Shown one piece after another: positions 26,701-41,700 of a DNA stretch of 64,000 nt. The position numbers and the translations under genes were made by a program. Below the pieces are notes generated by a model. It made no database searches, was not told the DNA's origin, and was given only the letters and a program-made list of their open reading frames with translations. Positions within the stretch are counted from its first letter, which is position 1, and each line of letters begins with the position of its first letter. Origin of the DNA: Dyella nitratireducens (GTDB lineage Bacteria; Pseudomonadota; Gammaproteobacteria; Xanthomonadales; Rhodanobacteraceae); contig NZ_BMJA01000003.1 of the NCBI RefSeq assembly GCF_014642835.1, positions 15,682 through 79,681 of the forward strand, given 5' to 3'.

Positions 26701-29700
26701 GAAACCGTCGCCGTCCGCGCCGAACGAGCGGCATTGGTCGCCACTCGACAACAGCATCAGCGAAGACAGGTCGATCAGGTGTGCGGGCGCGCTGATCAGG
26801 TTCACGCCACCGGCGATGGCGACCTCGCTGTCGCCGCTGCGCAGGCTTTCGATCGCCAGGTGCACGGCCGTCAGCGAGGACGAGCACGCGGTGTCGACCG
26901 CCATGCTCGGGCCCTGGAAGTTGAACAGGTAGGACACGCGGTTGGCGAACGACCAGAAGCGCACGCCGGTGGCGTAGTGCTCGTTCAACACACCGACGAA
27001 GGTGCCGATCTTTCTGCTCCTGCACAGGCTTTCCGGCGTGTAACCCGCGTCCTCGATGCAGGCGTACACCTCTTGCAGGAACAGCCGCTCCTGCGGACTC
27101 ATCAGCTGCGCTTCGCGCGGATGGATGTTGAAGAACAGCCGGTCGAAGCTATCGATATCGTCCAGCCAGCCCGCCCATTGCGTGTTGGTCTTGCCGGGTT
27201 GGTTCTTGCGTTCGTCGAAGTAGCGGCTGTGGTCCCAGCGCTCCGCCGGCACCGGCGAAATGCAGTTGCGTCCGGCGGCGAGGTTGTCCCAGAACTGGTT
27301 GACGTCGTTGGCCCCGGGGTAACGGCCGGAGAGGCCGATGATGGCGATGTCCCGGCTTTGTGTGGCAGGTGTCTGGATGGATGTTTCGGCTCGGAAAACC
27401 GGCCATTCCTCGCCCCGGTCCGCGCTGGAAGCCAATGGCCTTGCCGGCGCAACGGGTTGTGGGGACGCCTCCGCCTGGGTGACGGCATCCAGCCCCGTCC
27501 ACCGCATCAAGGCTTCCGGCTGGCTCTGCATGAAATACCCAGCCAGACTTTCGATCGTCTGATATTCGAACAACAGCGTGGTGCTGATGCTGTCCGCGCC
27601 GAACACCTCGGCCAGCGCATTGGTCAACTCCATCACCAGGAACGAATCGATGCCGTACTCGTCGAAACCGATGGTTTCGTCGATCGCGTCCGGCGCAAGG
27701 CCGATGCTCTTGCCGATCAGCTGCTTGAACTGCCGGATGCTTTTTTCGCGCAGCGCATGGCTTGCCGTTGCACCGGCATGCTCGGCAGCGACACGTTCCC
27801 TCTCGATCATGGTGGCGCCATTCCGGTGTGTGTTCATGCCGCGCGTCGCATCGGGATCCAAGGCGCGGAAGCTGAATTGCCGGAAGCGGACGCAGACCAG
27901 GCCATCCGCATCGCACAGATCAATATCGAGCTTGCGTACCGCGTCCGTGGCGGACGTACCATCGCTGTAGCGCACGATCGCCCACATCTGGCGGGCGCAA
28001 GGCGCGCGCACTTCCAGCGCTTCGAGTGCGAACGGCAGCATCAGCATCAGCGTTTCGGGCGATGCCAATTGCAGGCCGAGCGGCGCCTGCAGGGCTGCAT
28101 CGAGCAGGCTTGGATGCAGCACGTAGTCATCGAGCGAGCCGGCGACCGAAGCCGGCAAGGTGATACGCGCCAACACCTGATCCTTGCCGATGAACAGTTC
28201 GTCCAGGGTGCGGAAGGCCGGCCCGTAACGCAGGCCGTTCTTTTCGAAGATGGCATAGCATTGTGCGGCATCGGCATGCGCCGCACTGCATTGCTCGCGC
28301 CATGCAGCCACATCGTGGCGGATGGCGTCGGCCTGCGCATCGTTCGGTGCTGTCAACACGCTGCCCTGCCCATACGGCGATAGTTCATCGCCGATGTCGC
28401 TGTAGATGTCGTAGCGGATCGCGCCACCCGTTTCAGTGCGCAACGCCACATGCACGTCCAAACCCGCTTCGGTCACCACGACCGGCCTCGCCCAGGTCAC
28501 CTTGCGCAAGGACAGTCCGTGATGCGCATGCGTCGACAACCGCGCGGCCGCGAGCGCCATTTCCAACTGCGCTACGCCCGGCAATATGCGCATGCCTGCC
28601 ACGTTGTGATCGGCCAGGAAGAACTCGCTGCCATGGAAGTGGCTGCTGAAGCGTTGCGTGGACAGGTCGGACGTATTGCGATGAAGCAAAGGATGCAGGC
28701 ACGGCGAAGACACCGCCGCCACAGGCGCCTCGGGTTGTGCGATGGAAAGTCCATGACGCTCGCGTGCGAAAGGATAGGTCGGCAAGCTGATGCGACGCGG
28801 CGGGAAGGTGCCGTGGAGCGCACGCCAATCGATGCCATCACCCTTTACCCACGCATCCAGCCACGCGTGCAGGTCGCCCTGCTCTGCTCCCTTGCCGAAA
28901 GCACCCTTCGCAACGGACATGGCCGGCACATCCTTCTGGCGGCGAACTTGTCCGCGATGAAGACCGCGGCTGTCACCCGCAAGGAAACGCTTCAACGACT
29001 CGCGCGTTTCGGCCAGCGAGCCGGCCACGAAGCCGAGCCGCTCTTCCATCGCTTCGCGTCCGACCTGCAACGTATACGCCAGTTCGTCCAATGCGACGTC
29101 AGGCTGCGCATCAAGGAATGCGAGCAGCGCCTGTACCTGTTCCCGCAGGCGCGCTTCATGCCGTGCCGACAGCACGACCGCGGAAGGCCCGTTCGTGCGC
29201 GGCGCGGTCCGTGCCGGCGGAACGTATTCCTCCAGCACGACATGTGCGTTCACGCCGCCGAAGCCGAACGAACTCACGCCCGCGCGGCGCGGCAGCGCGT
29301 GGCCTTGCGCATCGCGCATGGCCGTCCACTCGCGCGCTTGCTGCACCACGTAGAACGGACTGCCATCCAGTTCGATGTACGGATTGAGCTTTTCGCTGTG
29401 CAGGCTCTTCACCAAGGTCCGGTGCTTCATCTGCAGCAGTACCTTGACCACACCCGCGATGCCGGCGGCCAATTCGAGATGGCCGACATTGGTTTTCACC
29501 GAGCCCAGGCCGCAATGCGGCAGCGCCGCGGCCGTTTCGCCCGCATCCGCGTATAACGCGTCGAATGCCGCCTTCAGTCCGTTGATTTCGATCGGATCAC
29601 CCAGCGGCGTGCCGGTGCCGTGCGTTTCGATGTACGTGACGGTGTGCGGATCGATGCGGGCTTCGCGGTGCGCTTTCATCACCACGGCGGCCTGCGCCTT

Positions 29701-32700
29701 GGGATTGGGCGCGGTCAGCGAATTGGCGCGGCCGCCGTGGTTCTCGGCAACTCCGCGAACAAGGCCATGGATGGGATCGCCATCGCGCTCGGCCTCCGAC
29801 AGCTTCTTCAGCACCAGCATCGCGACGCCTTCGCCGCGCACGTAGCCGTTGGCCTCGCTGGAGAACGTCTTGCAGCGGCCGTCCTCGCACAACATGCCGG
29901 ATTTATCCAGGCTGATATGCGCCTCGGGCGTCAGGATGGTATTCACGCCACCGACGATGGCGATCTTGGCGTCGCCGTTCTGGATAGCCATCACGCCACG
30001 CCGCAATGCCACCAGTGAACTGGAACATGCCGTTTCCACCGGCTCGCTCGGGCCGTGCCAGTCGAGCAGATAGCTGATGCGGTTGGGGCCGACCGAAGGT
30101 ACGCCACCGGTCGAGGAATAGGCCTGCCCCCATAAGTTCGCGCGATGAAGCAGCGTGCCGTAGCCGGGCGCACCGGTGCCGACATAGATGGCCGTGTCGC
30201 TGCCAGCCAGCGTCGAGGCGGCATAGCCGGCATCTTCCAGCGCCTTCCATACGTGGATCATCATCAGGCGCTGCTGCGGATCCATCATCTGCGCTTCCTT
30301 GGGCGAGATGCTGAAGAACATCGGGTCGAACTCGTCGACGCCATCGATGAAGCCGCCCCATTTGATGCGGGTCTTGTTCTCCTCCCGCGACGGATCGCCG
30401 TACAGCGCATGCCAATCCCAGCGTTCGGGCAGAACCTCGCTGATGCAGTCCCGGCCGTCGCGCAGGTTGCGCCAGAACGCATCCAGATCGCGCGCCTGCG
30501 GAAACTGCCCGCTCATGCCGATGATGGCGATCGGCTCGGGCTCATCGAGCTTCGGAGAAACGCTCACGCTCGCCGCGGCGGCGGACGCCGGGACCCAGCG
30601 TTTTGGCGATGCCGCCACATCGCCGTTCGTTGCCGCCATGTGCGGTGTCACCGCGTCCTGGTGTTCCCTCTCCAGATAGCCGGCCAGGCCGGCTACGGTC
30701 GGGTATTCGAAGAAGATCGTCGGCTTCAGCTCGAGCCGATAGCGATCATTGATGGCATTGCAGAATTCGGTGAGCGTGACGGAATCGAAACCGTATTCGC
30801 TGAGCACGGTGCCGCCGTCGATGTCTTCGGGCTTGACCTTGATCAGCGTGGAGACAAGTTCGATCAGTGTCTGCTTTACCGAGCCCACCAAGTTGGGTGC
30901 TGCCTCACCGTCATCCCGGCCTGCGCCGTGGTGAAGACGCGGCACGGATGCAACGGCGGCACCACTCAGCAACACGTCGCGAATCCGCACCGCATTCCCC
31001 GCCACCACCAGGGCCTGATTCACTCCGCTCGCCAGTACCTGCCGCAGCGCAAGCACCCCGCTGTCCGTGGCCAGCGCATGCACACCCCATTGCTGCGCCA
31101 CCATCGCACGCGTGGACGCATCCACCTGCATGCCGCCTTCGTCCCACAACGGCCAGTTGATCGACAGCGTGCGGCCATGCCGCTGCCCGCATGCAACCAG
31201 CTCGGCGCGATGATGCGCAAAGGCATCCATGAAACCATTCGCCGCCGCGTAGTCGGCCTGCCCGATGTTTCCCACCGCACCCGCCATCGACGAAAAACAG
31301 ATGAAGACATCGAGCGCGATGTCGCGGCTGGCCCGATCGAGATTCAACGTGCCGGCCACCTTGGCGGCCAGCACGTCATGCAACTGCTGCCGGGTCTTGC
31401 GGATGATGAAGCTGTCGCGCAACACGCCCGCACTGTGGATGATGCCGTCCAGGCTTTCGAATTCCTCTGGAATGCTCTGCACCAGCGACGTCAACGCGGC
31501 GGAATCGGTGACGTCCACCGCGTGATAGCGCACCACGGCGCCGAGCGTTTCCAATTGCCGCAGGTTCGCCTGGATCGCCTCGTTCAACGGCGAGCGGCCC
31601 GTCAGTACCAACACCGGATTGCGTGCTTGCCGTGCAATGTCGCGCGCAAAAATCAAACCCAGTCCGCCCGCGCCGCCGGTGATCAGGTACACGCCGTGCG
31701 CCTTCCAGGGTGATGGCACGTCGGACGACGCTTGCCATTCGGCCCACGCGCCAACCTGGCGTTCGCCATTGACGTAACGCACGAGCGGCGCATCGCTGCC
31801 GTGCTGCTCCAACAAGGCCTGCGCGATGTCTTGCCCAGGCTCCACACAGATGACCTGCCCGACCAGGCGCGGGTTTTCCTGTTGCGCCGTGCGCAGCATG
31901 CCGCTCAATCCGGCGAGCGTGCGCGCCATGCCCTCGCCCGGCACCACCACTTGCAACCGTTGCTTGCCGCGCTGGCTCGCTAGCGCTTGCAGGTGCTCAA
32001 GCAAGGTGGCCGCCGCCGCTACGTAGCACTGGGCGGGATCATCGTCCGCAGCGAGCGCAACGCAAGTGACGCCTGGCATGCGCGCTTGCACGCGTTCGAC
32101 CTCGGCGGCATCGCCACTGCACAACAGCACGCGATGATCGGCGAACGAGCTGCCCGCGTCGCCGCGGCTTAGCGCCGGTTGCGCTGTCCAGGAAGGCAGA
32201 AACAGCAGGGTTTCGATGGGTGGGCTGGCGGGCTTCACAGCTGCGCTTTCGCGCACGGCGGGTGCCGGTTCGCTGCGCGCAAACTGCATCGGCGCAGTGC
32301 TCAACGTGATCCAATGACGCTCGCGGGCAAAGGGATACGTGGGCAGGCTGATGCGGCGCGGGTGCTCGGCGCCATACAGGCGCCGCCAATCGAAGGTGAG
32401 CCCTTTCACCCACAAGCTCAGCAATTTTTCGAACTTGCCCTTGGCGATCCAGGCGGAAACCGCCGCGTCGATATCGTCGTCGCCGGCCAATGCCGACAAT
32501 GCATCCTTGTTCTGCTTCACCTGGCCGCGATACACGCCTTCGATGGCGGCATCACCCGCCGCATACGCGCCCAGCTTTTCGCGCAGTTCGTCCAGCGAGG
32601 TCACTAGCAACGCCAGCCGCTCGTCCATTGCCTCGCGGCCGACCTGCAGCGTGTACGCCAGATCGTGCAGCACGATGGCGTCATCGTCCGTGATGGCTGC

Positions 32701-35700
32701 AAGCAACTGCTGCACCTGTTCGTGCAGGCGGTCGGCGTGACGCGCGGACAGCAGCACGATCGCCGGCCCGTTCCATGCGGGCACCGCGCGCAAATCGCGA
32801 TATTCTCCGATCACGACGTGCGCGTTGGCGCCGCCCGCGCCGAACGACGAAATACCCGCAAGGCGCGGGTATTCGCGGTTGACGCCATCGATATTCAGCA
32901 CCGGTCGCGGCCATGGCGACAACGTCTGCTGCACCACGAACGGTGTCTGCGCGAAATCGATGTTCGGATTGAGCACGCGCGAGTGCAGGCTCGGCGCGAG
33001 CTGCCCGTGCCTGAGTTGCAGCAACACTTTCGTGACGCCGGCAATGCCGGCCGCGCTTTCGCAATGACCGATGTTCGACTTGGCCGAACCGATCGCGCAG
33101 AACTGCGTGTCTTGCGTCCAGTGACGGAAGGCTTTGGACAAGCCGGCGATCTCGATCGGATCGCCCAGGCTGGTGCCGGTGCCGTGCGCTTCCACGTAGC
33201 TCAACGCACGCGCATCCACGTGCGCTTCGCGCAGCGCGCGCTCGATCACCTTCGCCTGCGCGTTCGGATTCGGCACGGTGTAGCCGTTGGTGCGGCCACC
33301 GTGATTGATCGAGGTGCCTTTGATCACGCCATAGATGTGATCGCCATCGGCCTGCGCCTGCGCGAGCGGTTTTAGCAACACCGCGCCGACGCCCTCGCCC
33401 GGCACGTAGCCTTCGCCGCCTTCGCCGAAACTCTCGCAACGTCCCTTGCCGGAAATGAACTTGCCCTGTGCCAGCATCAGGTATTTGTTCGGATGCACCG
33501 ACACGTTCACGCCGCCGGCAAGCGCCGCCGAACAATCGCCGCGCTGCAGGGCGCGGCATGCAAGATGGATCGCCGTCAGCGATGAGGAGCACATCGTGTC
33601 CAGCGCCAGGCTGGGGCCGTTGAAATTGCAGAAGTAAGAGATGCGGTTGGCGATCGACGCGGGACTGCCCTGCAACGCCACGTCGCGCCCGCGCTCCTGT
33701 TCTTGCGCACCGTAGAGCTGGTATTCCTCGTACATCACGCCAACGAACACGCCCACCTCGCCATCCTCGGCAACGTTCTCGCGCGTGTAGCCGGCGTCTT
33801 CCAGCGTGGCGTGCACGCACTCCAGGAACAGCCGCTCCTGCGGGTCCATGAGTTCCGCTTCGCGCGGCGAAATGTTGAAGAACAACGGATCGAACCAATC
33901 CACGCCGTCGATGAAGCCGCCCCATTTGCCATACGTCTTGCCGGGCTTGTTGCGGTCTTCGTCGAAGTAGCGCGCATGATCCCAGCGCTCCACCGGAATC
34001 TCGGTGATGCTGTCCTTCCCTTGGCTGAGATTGCGCCAGAACTGCTTGAGATCGTTGGCTTGTGGGTATCGCCCAGCCAGACCGACGATTGCGATGTCGC
34101 CCATCGCTTGTTCGCTGCGTGACGCAAAACGCGAGCGAAGCGGACTGATGGCCGCCACTCGCGCCGACGCCGCGGGTGCCGCCGCAACGGGCGGCACAAC
34201 CGGTGCGTCGCCCAGCAATGCAATCAATGCGTCCCGATGCCGCTCCACGAAATAGCCGCTGAGCGAAGCGATGGTTTGGTGTTCGAAGAACAAGGTCTTC
34301 GGCAGCGCGCCGAACACTTTCTCCAGTTGCGTGGTGAGGTCCATCACCATCACCGAGTCGATGCCATATGCCTCCAGCCGCGCGTTCGCATCGATATCTT
34401 GCGGCGGCAGCTTGAGCGTGGAAGACAGCAAGCGCCGCAGATAGCGCAGCGTGCGCTCATGCCCGTCATCCACCACGGGCTCCGTTGTGGGCTGCGAAGA
34501 GGGCGCATCCACCATGGCGGCAACCTCGCCAAGCAGGGCGGCTTGCAACCGCTCACGCTCGCCTTCGGCAACCAGCACCTGCGGCCGTCCAAACGCCAGT
34601 GCGTTGGCCAGCGCCATGCAACCGTTGGTCGCGCGCAGCGGCGTCATGCCCCACTGCTGTAACAAATAACGCCGCGTGGCGTCGTCCACTTGCATGCCGC
34701 CCGCTTCCCACAGCGGCCAGTTGATCGACAGCGTGCGTCCGTGCCGCGCGCCTTGCCCGACAAGTTCGTGGCGATGCTGGGCGAACGCATCCATGAACGC
34801 GTTGGCCGCCGCATAGTCGGCCTGGCCGACGTTGCCGACCGCGCCGGCGATGGACGAGAACATCACGAAGACATCCAGCGGCAGGTCGCGGCTTGCTTCA
34901 TCCAGATGCAGCGTGCCGTCGACTTTCGCGCGCAGCACGGCGGCCAGTTCGTCCGGCGTCTTCTTCATGAGGAAGCTGTCGCGCAGCACGCCCGCACTGT
35001 GCAGGATGCCGTGCAGCGCGCCGAATTCCGTCACGATGTCGCGCAGCGCCGCATGCACGGCGTCGCGCTCGCCCACGTCCAGTACCCAATAGCGCACGGT
35101 TGCGCCGAGTGTTTCCAGCTCGGCGAATGCCGCGCGCATCGATTCGTCCGGCTGCGAGCGCCCGGTGAGAATCAGCGTTGTGCCGTGCGCCTGGCTGAGG
35201 ATGTCGTGCGCGAAGATCAAGCCAAGACCACCGGCACCGCCAGTAATCAGATACACGCCGCCGTCCCGCCATGGCTTCGGCGCGCCGTGTGATGCGGGCA
35301 GTGCTTCCCACCCCGCGACTTGCCGCTCGCCTTGTGCGTAGCGAATGTGCGAGGCCGGCGCATGCAGGTTGTCCAACACGGCTTGCGCTACGTCCTGGTT
35401 CGGCGCTACGCCGATCACTTGCCAGACGATGTGCGGATATTCCAACTGCGCCGTGCGCAGCATGCCGGCCAGTCCTGCGTAAACCTGACCAGCGCCGCCG
35501 TTTGGCACGGCCACCTGCACGAGATGACGGCCGGCTTCGCGCCCCAGGACGGGCAACTTCTGCAACAGATGGCGTGCTGCGTCGGCGTAGCCGTCCGCGA
35601 GATCGGCGCCGGCGAAGCTTGCGCAATCCGCCTTCGGCAATCGCGCCTGCACGTTTTCTGCACTGGCCGCAGTCTGGTCGCACAACAGCACCAGATGCTG

Positions 35701-38700
35701 CGTGATGTCATGCGCTTGCGCCGCGTTCGCAGGCAACGCTTTCCATACCGGCGCAGCCAATAACATCCGGTCGAGCGATGCGGTCAGGTGGCGCGCGGTC
35801 GATGCGTGCAAGACCAGCCGCTCGATGCGCGCGCAAAGCTTGCCGGCGCCGTCGCATACATCGATATCGAATTGCCGCGCCGCACTGTCAGGCGATTCAA
35901 GCTGGCGCACCCACGCCCACGCCGTGGCGGGACACGTGGCCAGCACGTCCAGCACACCCAGGCTAGCGGGCACCCACAACGTGTCTGCACGCGAGGCGTC
36001 GCCTTGCACGATGCCGAGCGCCGCTTGCAGCGCCGCATCGAGCAAAACGGGATGCAAGGCGTAGTCGTGCTGTGCATCCTGTAGCGCAGCAGGTATGGCG
36101 ATGTGGGCGAGCACTTCGCCGTGGCCGACCAGCAATGCCTGCACGCCCTGGAATGTCGCGCCATAGTGCAGCCCCATGCGCTCGAACAAGGCATAGCATT
36201 GCCGCGCATCCAGTCGTTCCACATCGCATTGCGCCCGCAGCCGGCTGAGGTCGTGAACGCCTGGTGTCGCAGCGTGTGCGACAAGCGTCGCGCTGCCACG
36301 GCTGTAGACGGTGTCTTCATCTGCGCCATGCAGTTCGAATGCGACCACCTCATCGTCCTGCGGCGTCAGGCGGAGATGCACGTCGATACCGCCGTCGCCT
36401 GCCATCGCCGGGCGCAGCCACGCCACGTCATGCAGGCGCAGGGCAACCGCTTCGCCGATGGACACCTCGACGGCGCGGCGCGCCATTTCCAGTTGCACGG
36501 CGGCGGGCAGCACGAGTGCACCGTGCACGCGATGGTCAGCGAGGAAATAGTCCTCGCCCGTGAAGTGCGAACTGAAACGCTGCGCGGCAAAGGTGGAGGT
36601 ATTGCGATGCAGGAGCGGATGCATGACGCCCGCGCCCACCGTCACCGCCGGGCCGATGGGCATCCAGTAGCGCTCGCGTGCAAACGGATAAGTCGGCAGG
36701 CTGATCCGGCGCGGGTGGCGTCCTGTTGCATACAGGCGGCGCCAATCCAACGACAGCCCGTTGACCCACAGCTCCAGCAGCCTGCCGAACTGCCGTTTCG
36801 CGATCCAGGTATCGATCATCGCATCGAGGCCGTCGTCGCCGGCGAGATTCAGCAGCGTGTCCTGCTCTAGTCTGACCTGCCCGTGATACAAACCGTCGAT
36901 TGCCGTGTGGCCGGCCACATAGGCGGCCAGTTTTTCGCGCAGTTCATCCAGCGAGTGCACCAACAAACCGAGGCGCTCGTCCATCGCTTCGCGGCCGACC
37001 TGCAGCGTATAGGCGAGATCGTGCAGCACAGGCTCCACATCCGTGTCGAGCGCGGTCAAAAGCCGCTTCGCATGTTCCAGCAGGCGATCGGCCGTGCGCG
37101 CGGAAAGCACCACCAGCGCAGGCCCGTGCCACGCATGCGCGGCTTCGATCGGCGCGCGATATTCCTCAATCACCACGTGCGCATTGGCGCCACCCGCGCC
37201 GAATGAGGAAACGCCGGCAAGCCGTGGGCATTCGCGCCTGACGCCATCTTGCTCCAGCACTGGCCGCTGCCATGGCGAAAGCGTCTGCTGCACCACGAAC
37301 GGCGTCTGCGCAAAATCGATGTTCGGATTGAGCACCTCCGAATGCAGGCTGGGTGCAAGCTGTCCGTGCTTGAGTTGCAGCAGCACCTTGGTGACGCCAG
37401 CAATGCCGGCGGCACTTTCGCAATGACCGATGTTCGACTTGGCCGAACCGATGGCGCAGAACTGCGTGTCTTGCGTCCAGTGGCGGAAGGCTTTGGACAA
37501 GCCGGCGATCTCGATCGGATCGCCCAGGCTGGTACCGGTGCCGTGCGCCTCGATGTAGCTCACCGCGCGTGCGTCGATGCGCGCGTCACGCAGCGCGCGC
37601 TCGATCACCTTCGCTTGCGCATGCGGATTGGGTACGGTGAAACCGTTGGTCTTGCCACCGTGATTGATGGCCGTCGCCTTGACCACGCCATAGATGTGAT
37701 CGCCATCGGCCTGCGCCTGCACGAGTGGTTTTAGCAACACCGCGCCGACACCCTCGCCCGGCACATAGCCTTCGCCGCCTTCGCCGAAACTTTCGCAGCG
37801 CCCTTTGCCGGAAATGAACCGGCCCTGCGCCAGCATCAGGTATTTGTTGGGATGCACCGACACGTTCACGCCACCGGCGATCGCCACCAAACAGCCGCCT
37901 TGGCGCAGCGCCTGGCAGGCCAGGTGAATGGCCGTCAGCGACGAGGAGCACATCGTGTCCAGCATCAGGCTGGGGCCGTGGAAGTTGTAGAAATACGAAA
38001 CGCGGTTGGCGATGGACGCGGGACTTCCCGGCACGGCGATAGGCCGGCCGAGCGCCTGCTCTTGCGCGGCGAACATTCGGTATTCCTCGTACATCACGCC
38101 GACGAACACGCCGACGTCGCCATGCTCGGCGACGTTCTCGCGCGTATAGCCGGCATCCTCCAGCGTGGCATGCACGCACTCCAGGAACAGACGCTCCTGC
38201 GGGTCCATCAATTCCGCTTCGCGCGGCGAGATGTTGAAGAACAACGGATCGAACCGGTCCACGCCGTCGATGAAACCGCCCCACTTGCCGTAGCACTTGC
38301 CCGGCTTGCCGTGTTCCTCGTCGAAATAACGGGCGTGGTTCCAGCGCTCCGGCGGAATCTCCGTGATGCTGTCGCGCCCCTGGCTCAGGTTGTTCCAGAA
38401 CTGCTCAAGGTCCATCGCCTGCGGGTAGCGGCCGGCCAGGCCGATGATCGCGATATCGCCCAGATCATCGTTCGCATCGTGGCGACGAACCGGTGTTGCG
38501 TAACGCGCCTGCATGGCAAGCGCGGATGGCGCGTGTGCCGTTTTTTGCGCAGATGGCGTCGCGGCGGCTTCGGCGATGGCACGCGGTTCGCCCAGCAGGG
38601 CCCTCATCGTTTCGCGATGGTGCTGCACGAAATAGCCGCTCAGCGCGGCTAGGGTCTGATATTCGAAGAACAGCGTCTTCGGCAACGGGCCGAATTGCCG

Positions 38701-41700
38701 TTCGAGAGCGCGCGTCAGTTCCAGCACCATGATGGAATCGATGCCGTAGGCTTCCAGTTGCGCCTGCGGTTGGATCTTGTGCGCCGGGGTTTTCAAGGTG
38801 GCGGACAGGAAGCGCACGAAATGGCGGATGGCGCGTTCGTGCATGTCGTCTGCAACGTCGGTTTCCGCTGCAAGTGGCGCGTCGAGCACGGGTACATCAT
38901 CGGCCATGCGAACGCGATCGCCGGCTGGCGCATGATCCAATACGCGCATGCCAAGCTGCCGGAAGCGCAGGCACACCCTGCCCTGCTCGTTGCACACGTC
39001 GATGTCCACGATGCGCACCGCGTCGCTGTGCGTGCCGTTGCTGCGCACCACCACCCATGCCTGATCCGTGCAGGGCGCCAGCACGTCCAGGCGTTGCAGC
39101 GCGAACGGCAGCATCAATGCAGGCTCGCGTCCCGCGCCGATGTCCAGGCCGATCGCTGCCTGCCACGCGGCATCGAGCAAACTGGGATGCAGTACGTAGC
39201 GATCGCTGTCCGCTCGTTGCGACGCCGGCAACGCGATCTGCGCGAGCGCCATGCCGTCACCCGCGAACAGGGCCAGCAGACCCTGGAAGCCCGCGCCATA
39301 GTGCAGCCCCAGACGATCGAACGTGTCGTAGCACGCGGCGGCGTTCCAATGAGCTCGCGTGCATTGTTCGCGCAGCGCAAGCAAGTCGTGCATCGCAGGT
39401 TCGGACGATGCGAGCGTTTCCGTCACCACGCCACGGCTGTAGACAGCGATCTCGCCGTCCACAGGGTCCGCATGCAGTTCGTAGGCAATGTCGCCGCGTC
39501 CGTCCACGCGCAGCGATACGTGCAGTTGCACGCCTTGCTCGCTGGTCAGCACCGGGCGTTCCCACACGATGTCTTGCAGATGCAGCGGCGAGGTCGCATC
39601 CAGCACGGCGCTTGCCGCGGCGCGCGCCATTTCCAGCTGTGCCACGCCCGGCAGCACGCGCTTATCGCGTACGACGTGGTCGGCGAACACGAATTCGCGG
39701 CCGTCGAAACGGCTGCTGAAACGTGGGCCAAGCAGGTTCGACGTATTCCGATGCAGCAAGGGATGCAGCGTGGCGACGTTGGATGCCGCCGGCAGATTGG
39801 CACCGCCGGCCTCGATCCAATAGCGCTCCTGCGCAAACGGATAGGTCGGCAGGCTGACACGGCGCGGCCTGCGTTCGCCGTGCAGCGCCGCCCAATCCAC
39901 GCGGCGGCCATCCACCCACTGCGCAAGGATGCGCGTCCATTGTCCTTGTGCGGCCTCGTCGCGCAATGTGGCGTCCGCATCGTCGCGCACGGACGATGCG
40001 GCAAGCTTTTCGCGGCGCGCCTGTCCGCGATGCAAACCGGCGACGTCGGCATCGCCAGCCACGAAGCGCGTCAGCAGATCGCGCAGTGCTTCGTGTGTGC
40101 GCACGCTGACGCCAAGCCGCTCCTCCATGCCTTCGCGACCCACCTGCAAGGTGTAGGCGATGTCGTCCAGCGTGAGGTCGCGCGCTGCCGGCGTGTCGAG
40201 AAAGTCGATCCATTGGCGCGCCTGCTCGCGCAAGCGTTCCTCGTTGCGCGCGGAGAGTACGAACGCCACCCGCTTTTCTGATGGTGCGGCTGCGGCCGGG
40301 GCGACGTATTCCTCCAGCACGACGTGCGCATTGACGCCGCCGAAGCCGAACGAACTCACGCCCGCGCGACGCGGCAGCGCTTCGCCGTGCGCGTCGCGAA
40401 AGGGCAGCCATTCGCGTGTTTCGTTCACGACGTAGAACGGGCTGCTATCCAACTGGATATACGGATTGATCCGTTCGCCATGCAGGCTCTTCACCAGTGT
40501 GCGGTGCTTCATCTGCAACAGCACTTTCACCACGCCCGCGACGCCAGCCGCCAATTCCAGATGGCCGATGTTGGTTTTCACCGAGCCCAGGCCGCAGTGC
40601 GGCGCCGGCACGACTTGGTCGCCGGTGGCGGCGTAAAGCGCCTGGAAGGCGGTTTTCAGGCCATTGATCTCCACCGGATCGCCGAGCGGCGTGCCGGTGC
40701 CGTGTGCTTCGATATAGCTCACCGTGCGCGGATCGATGCCGGCCTGCGCGTAGGCGCGCCGCACGACGTCCGCCTGCGCATTTGGATTGGGTGCGGTCAG
40801 CGAGTTCGCGCGGCCGCCATGGTTTTCCGATACGCCGCGCACCACGCCGTAAATGTGGTCGCCGTCGCGCTCGGCGTCGGCGAGTTTCTTCAGCACCAGC
40901 ATCGCCACGCCTTCGCCGCGCACGTAGCCGTTCGCGTCGGCGGAGAAGGTTTTGCAGCGGCCGTCTTCGCTCAGCATGCCGGCCTTGGTGAAACTGATGT
41001 GCAGATCGGGCGTGATCAAGGTGTTTACGCCGCCAACGATCGCCATCGACGATTCGCCGCCCTGGATCGCCGCAACGCCACGGCGCAATGCCACCAGCGA
41101 ACTGGAGCAGGCGGTTTCCACCGGCTCGCTCGGCCCGTGCAGATCAAGGAAATAACTCATGCGGTTCGGCCCCACCGAGGCCACCGCGCCGGTTGACGAA
41201 TAGCCCTCGATCGCCGTCATCGCACGTGCGATCAAGCTGCTGTAGCCGGTACCCATGGTACCGACGAAAATCGCCGTATCGCTGCCGGCCAGCGCCGGAC
41301 CCGCATAGCCCGCATCTTCCAGCGCTTTCCAGATGTAGATCATCATCAGGCGCTGTTGCGGATCCATCAGTTCCGCTTCTTTCGGCGAGATGCCGAAGAA
41401 CAGTGGATCGAATTCATCCACGCCGTCGATAAAGCCGCCCCATTTGATGTGCGTGCGATTGGCCTCGCGCGCGGGATCGCCATGCCATGCGCGCCAGTCC
41501 CAGCGCGACGCTGGAATTTCGCTGATGCAATCGCGGCCTTCCAGCAGATTGCGCCAGAACGCATCCAGGTCAGGTGCCTGTGGGAACTGACCGCTCATGC
41601 CAATGATGGCGATGGGTTCGCTCGTGGCCGTGATGTCCGGCGCTGGCTTGCTGCTGCGGCTCCATCCACGTGCGCGTGCGCGTTCCTGCGTGTGCGCGGC

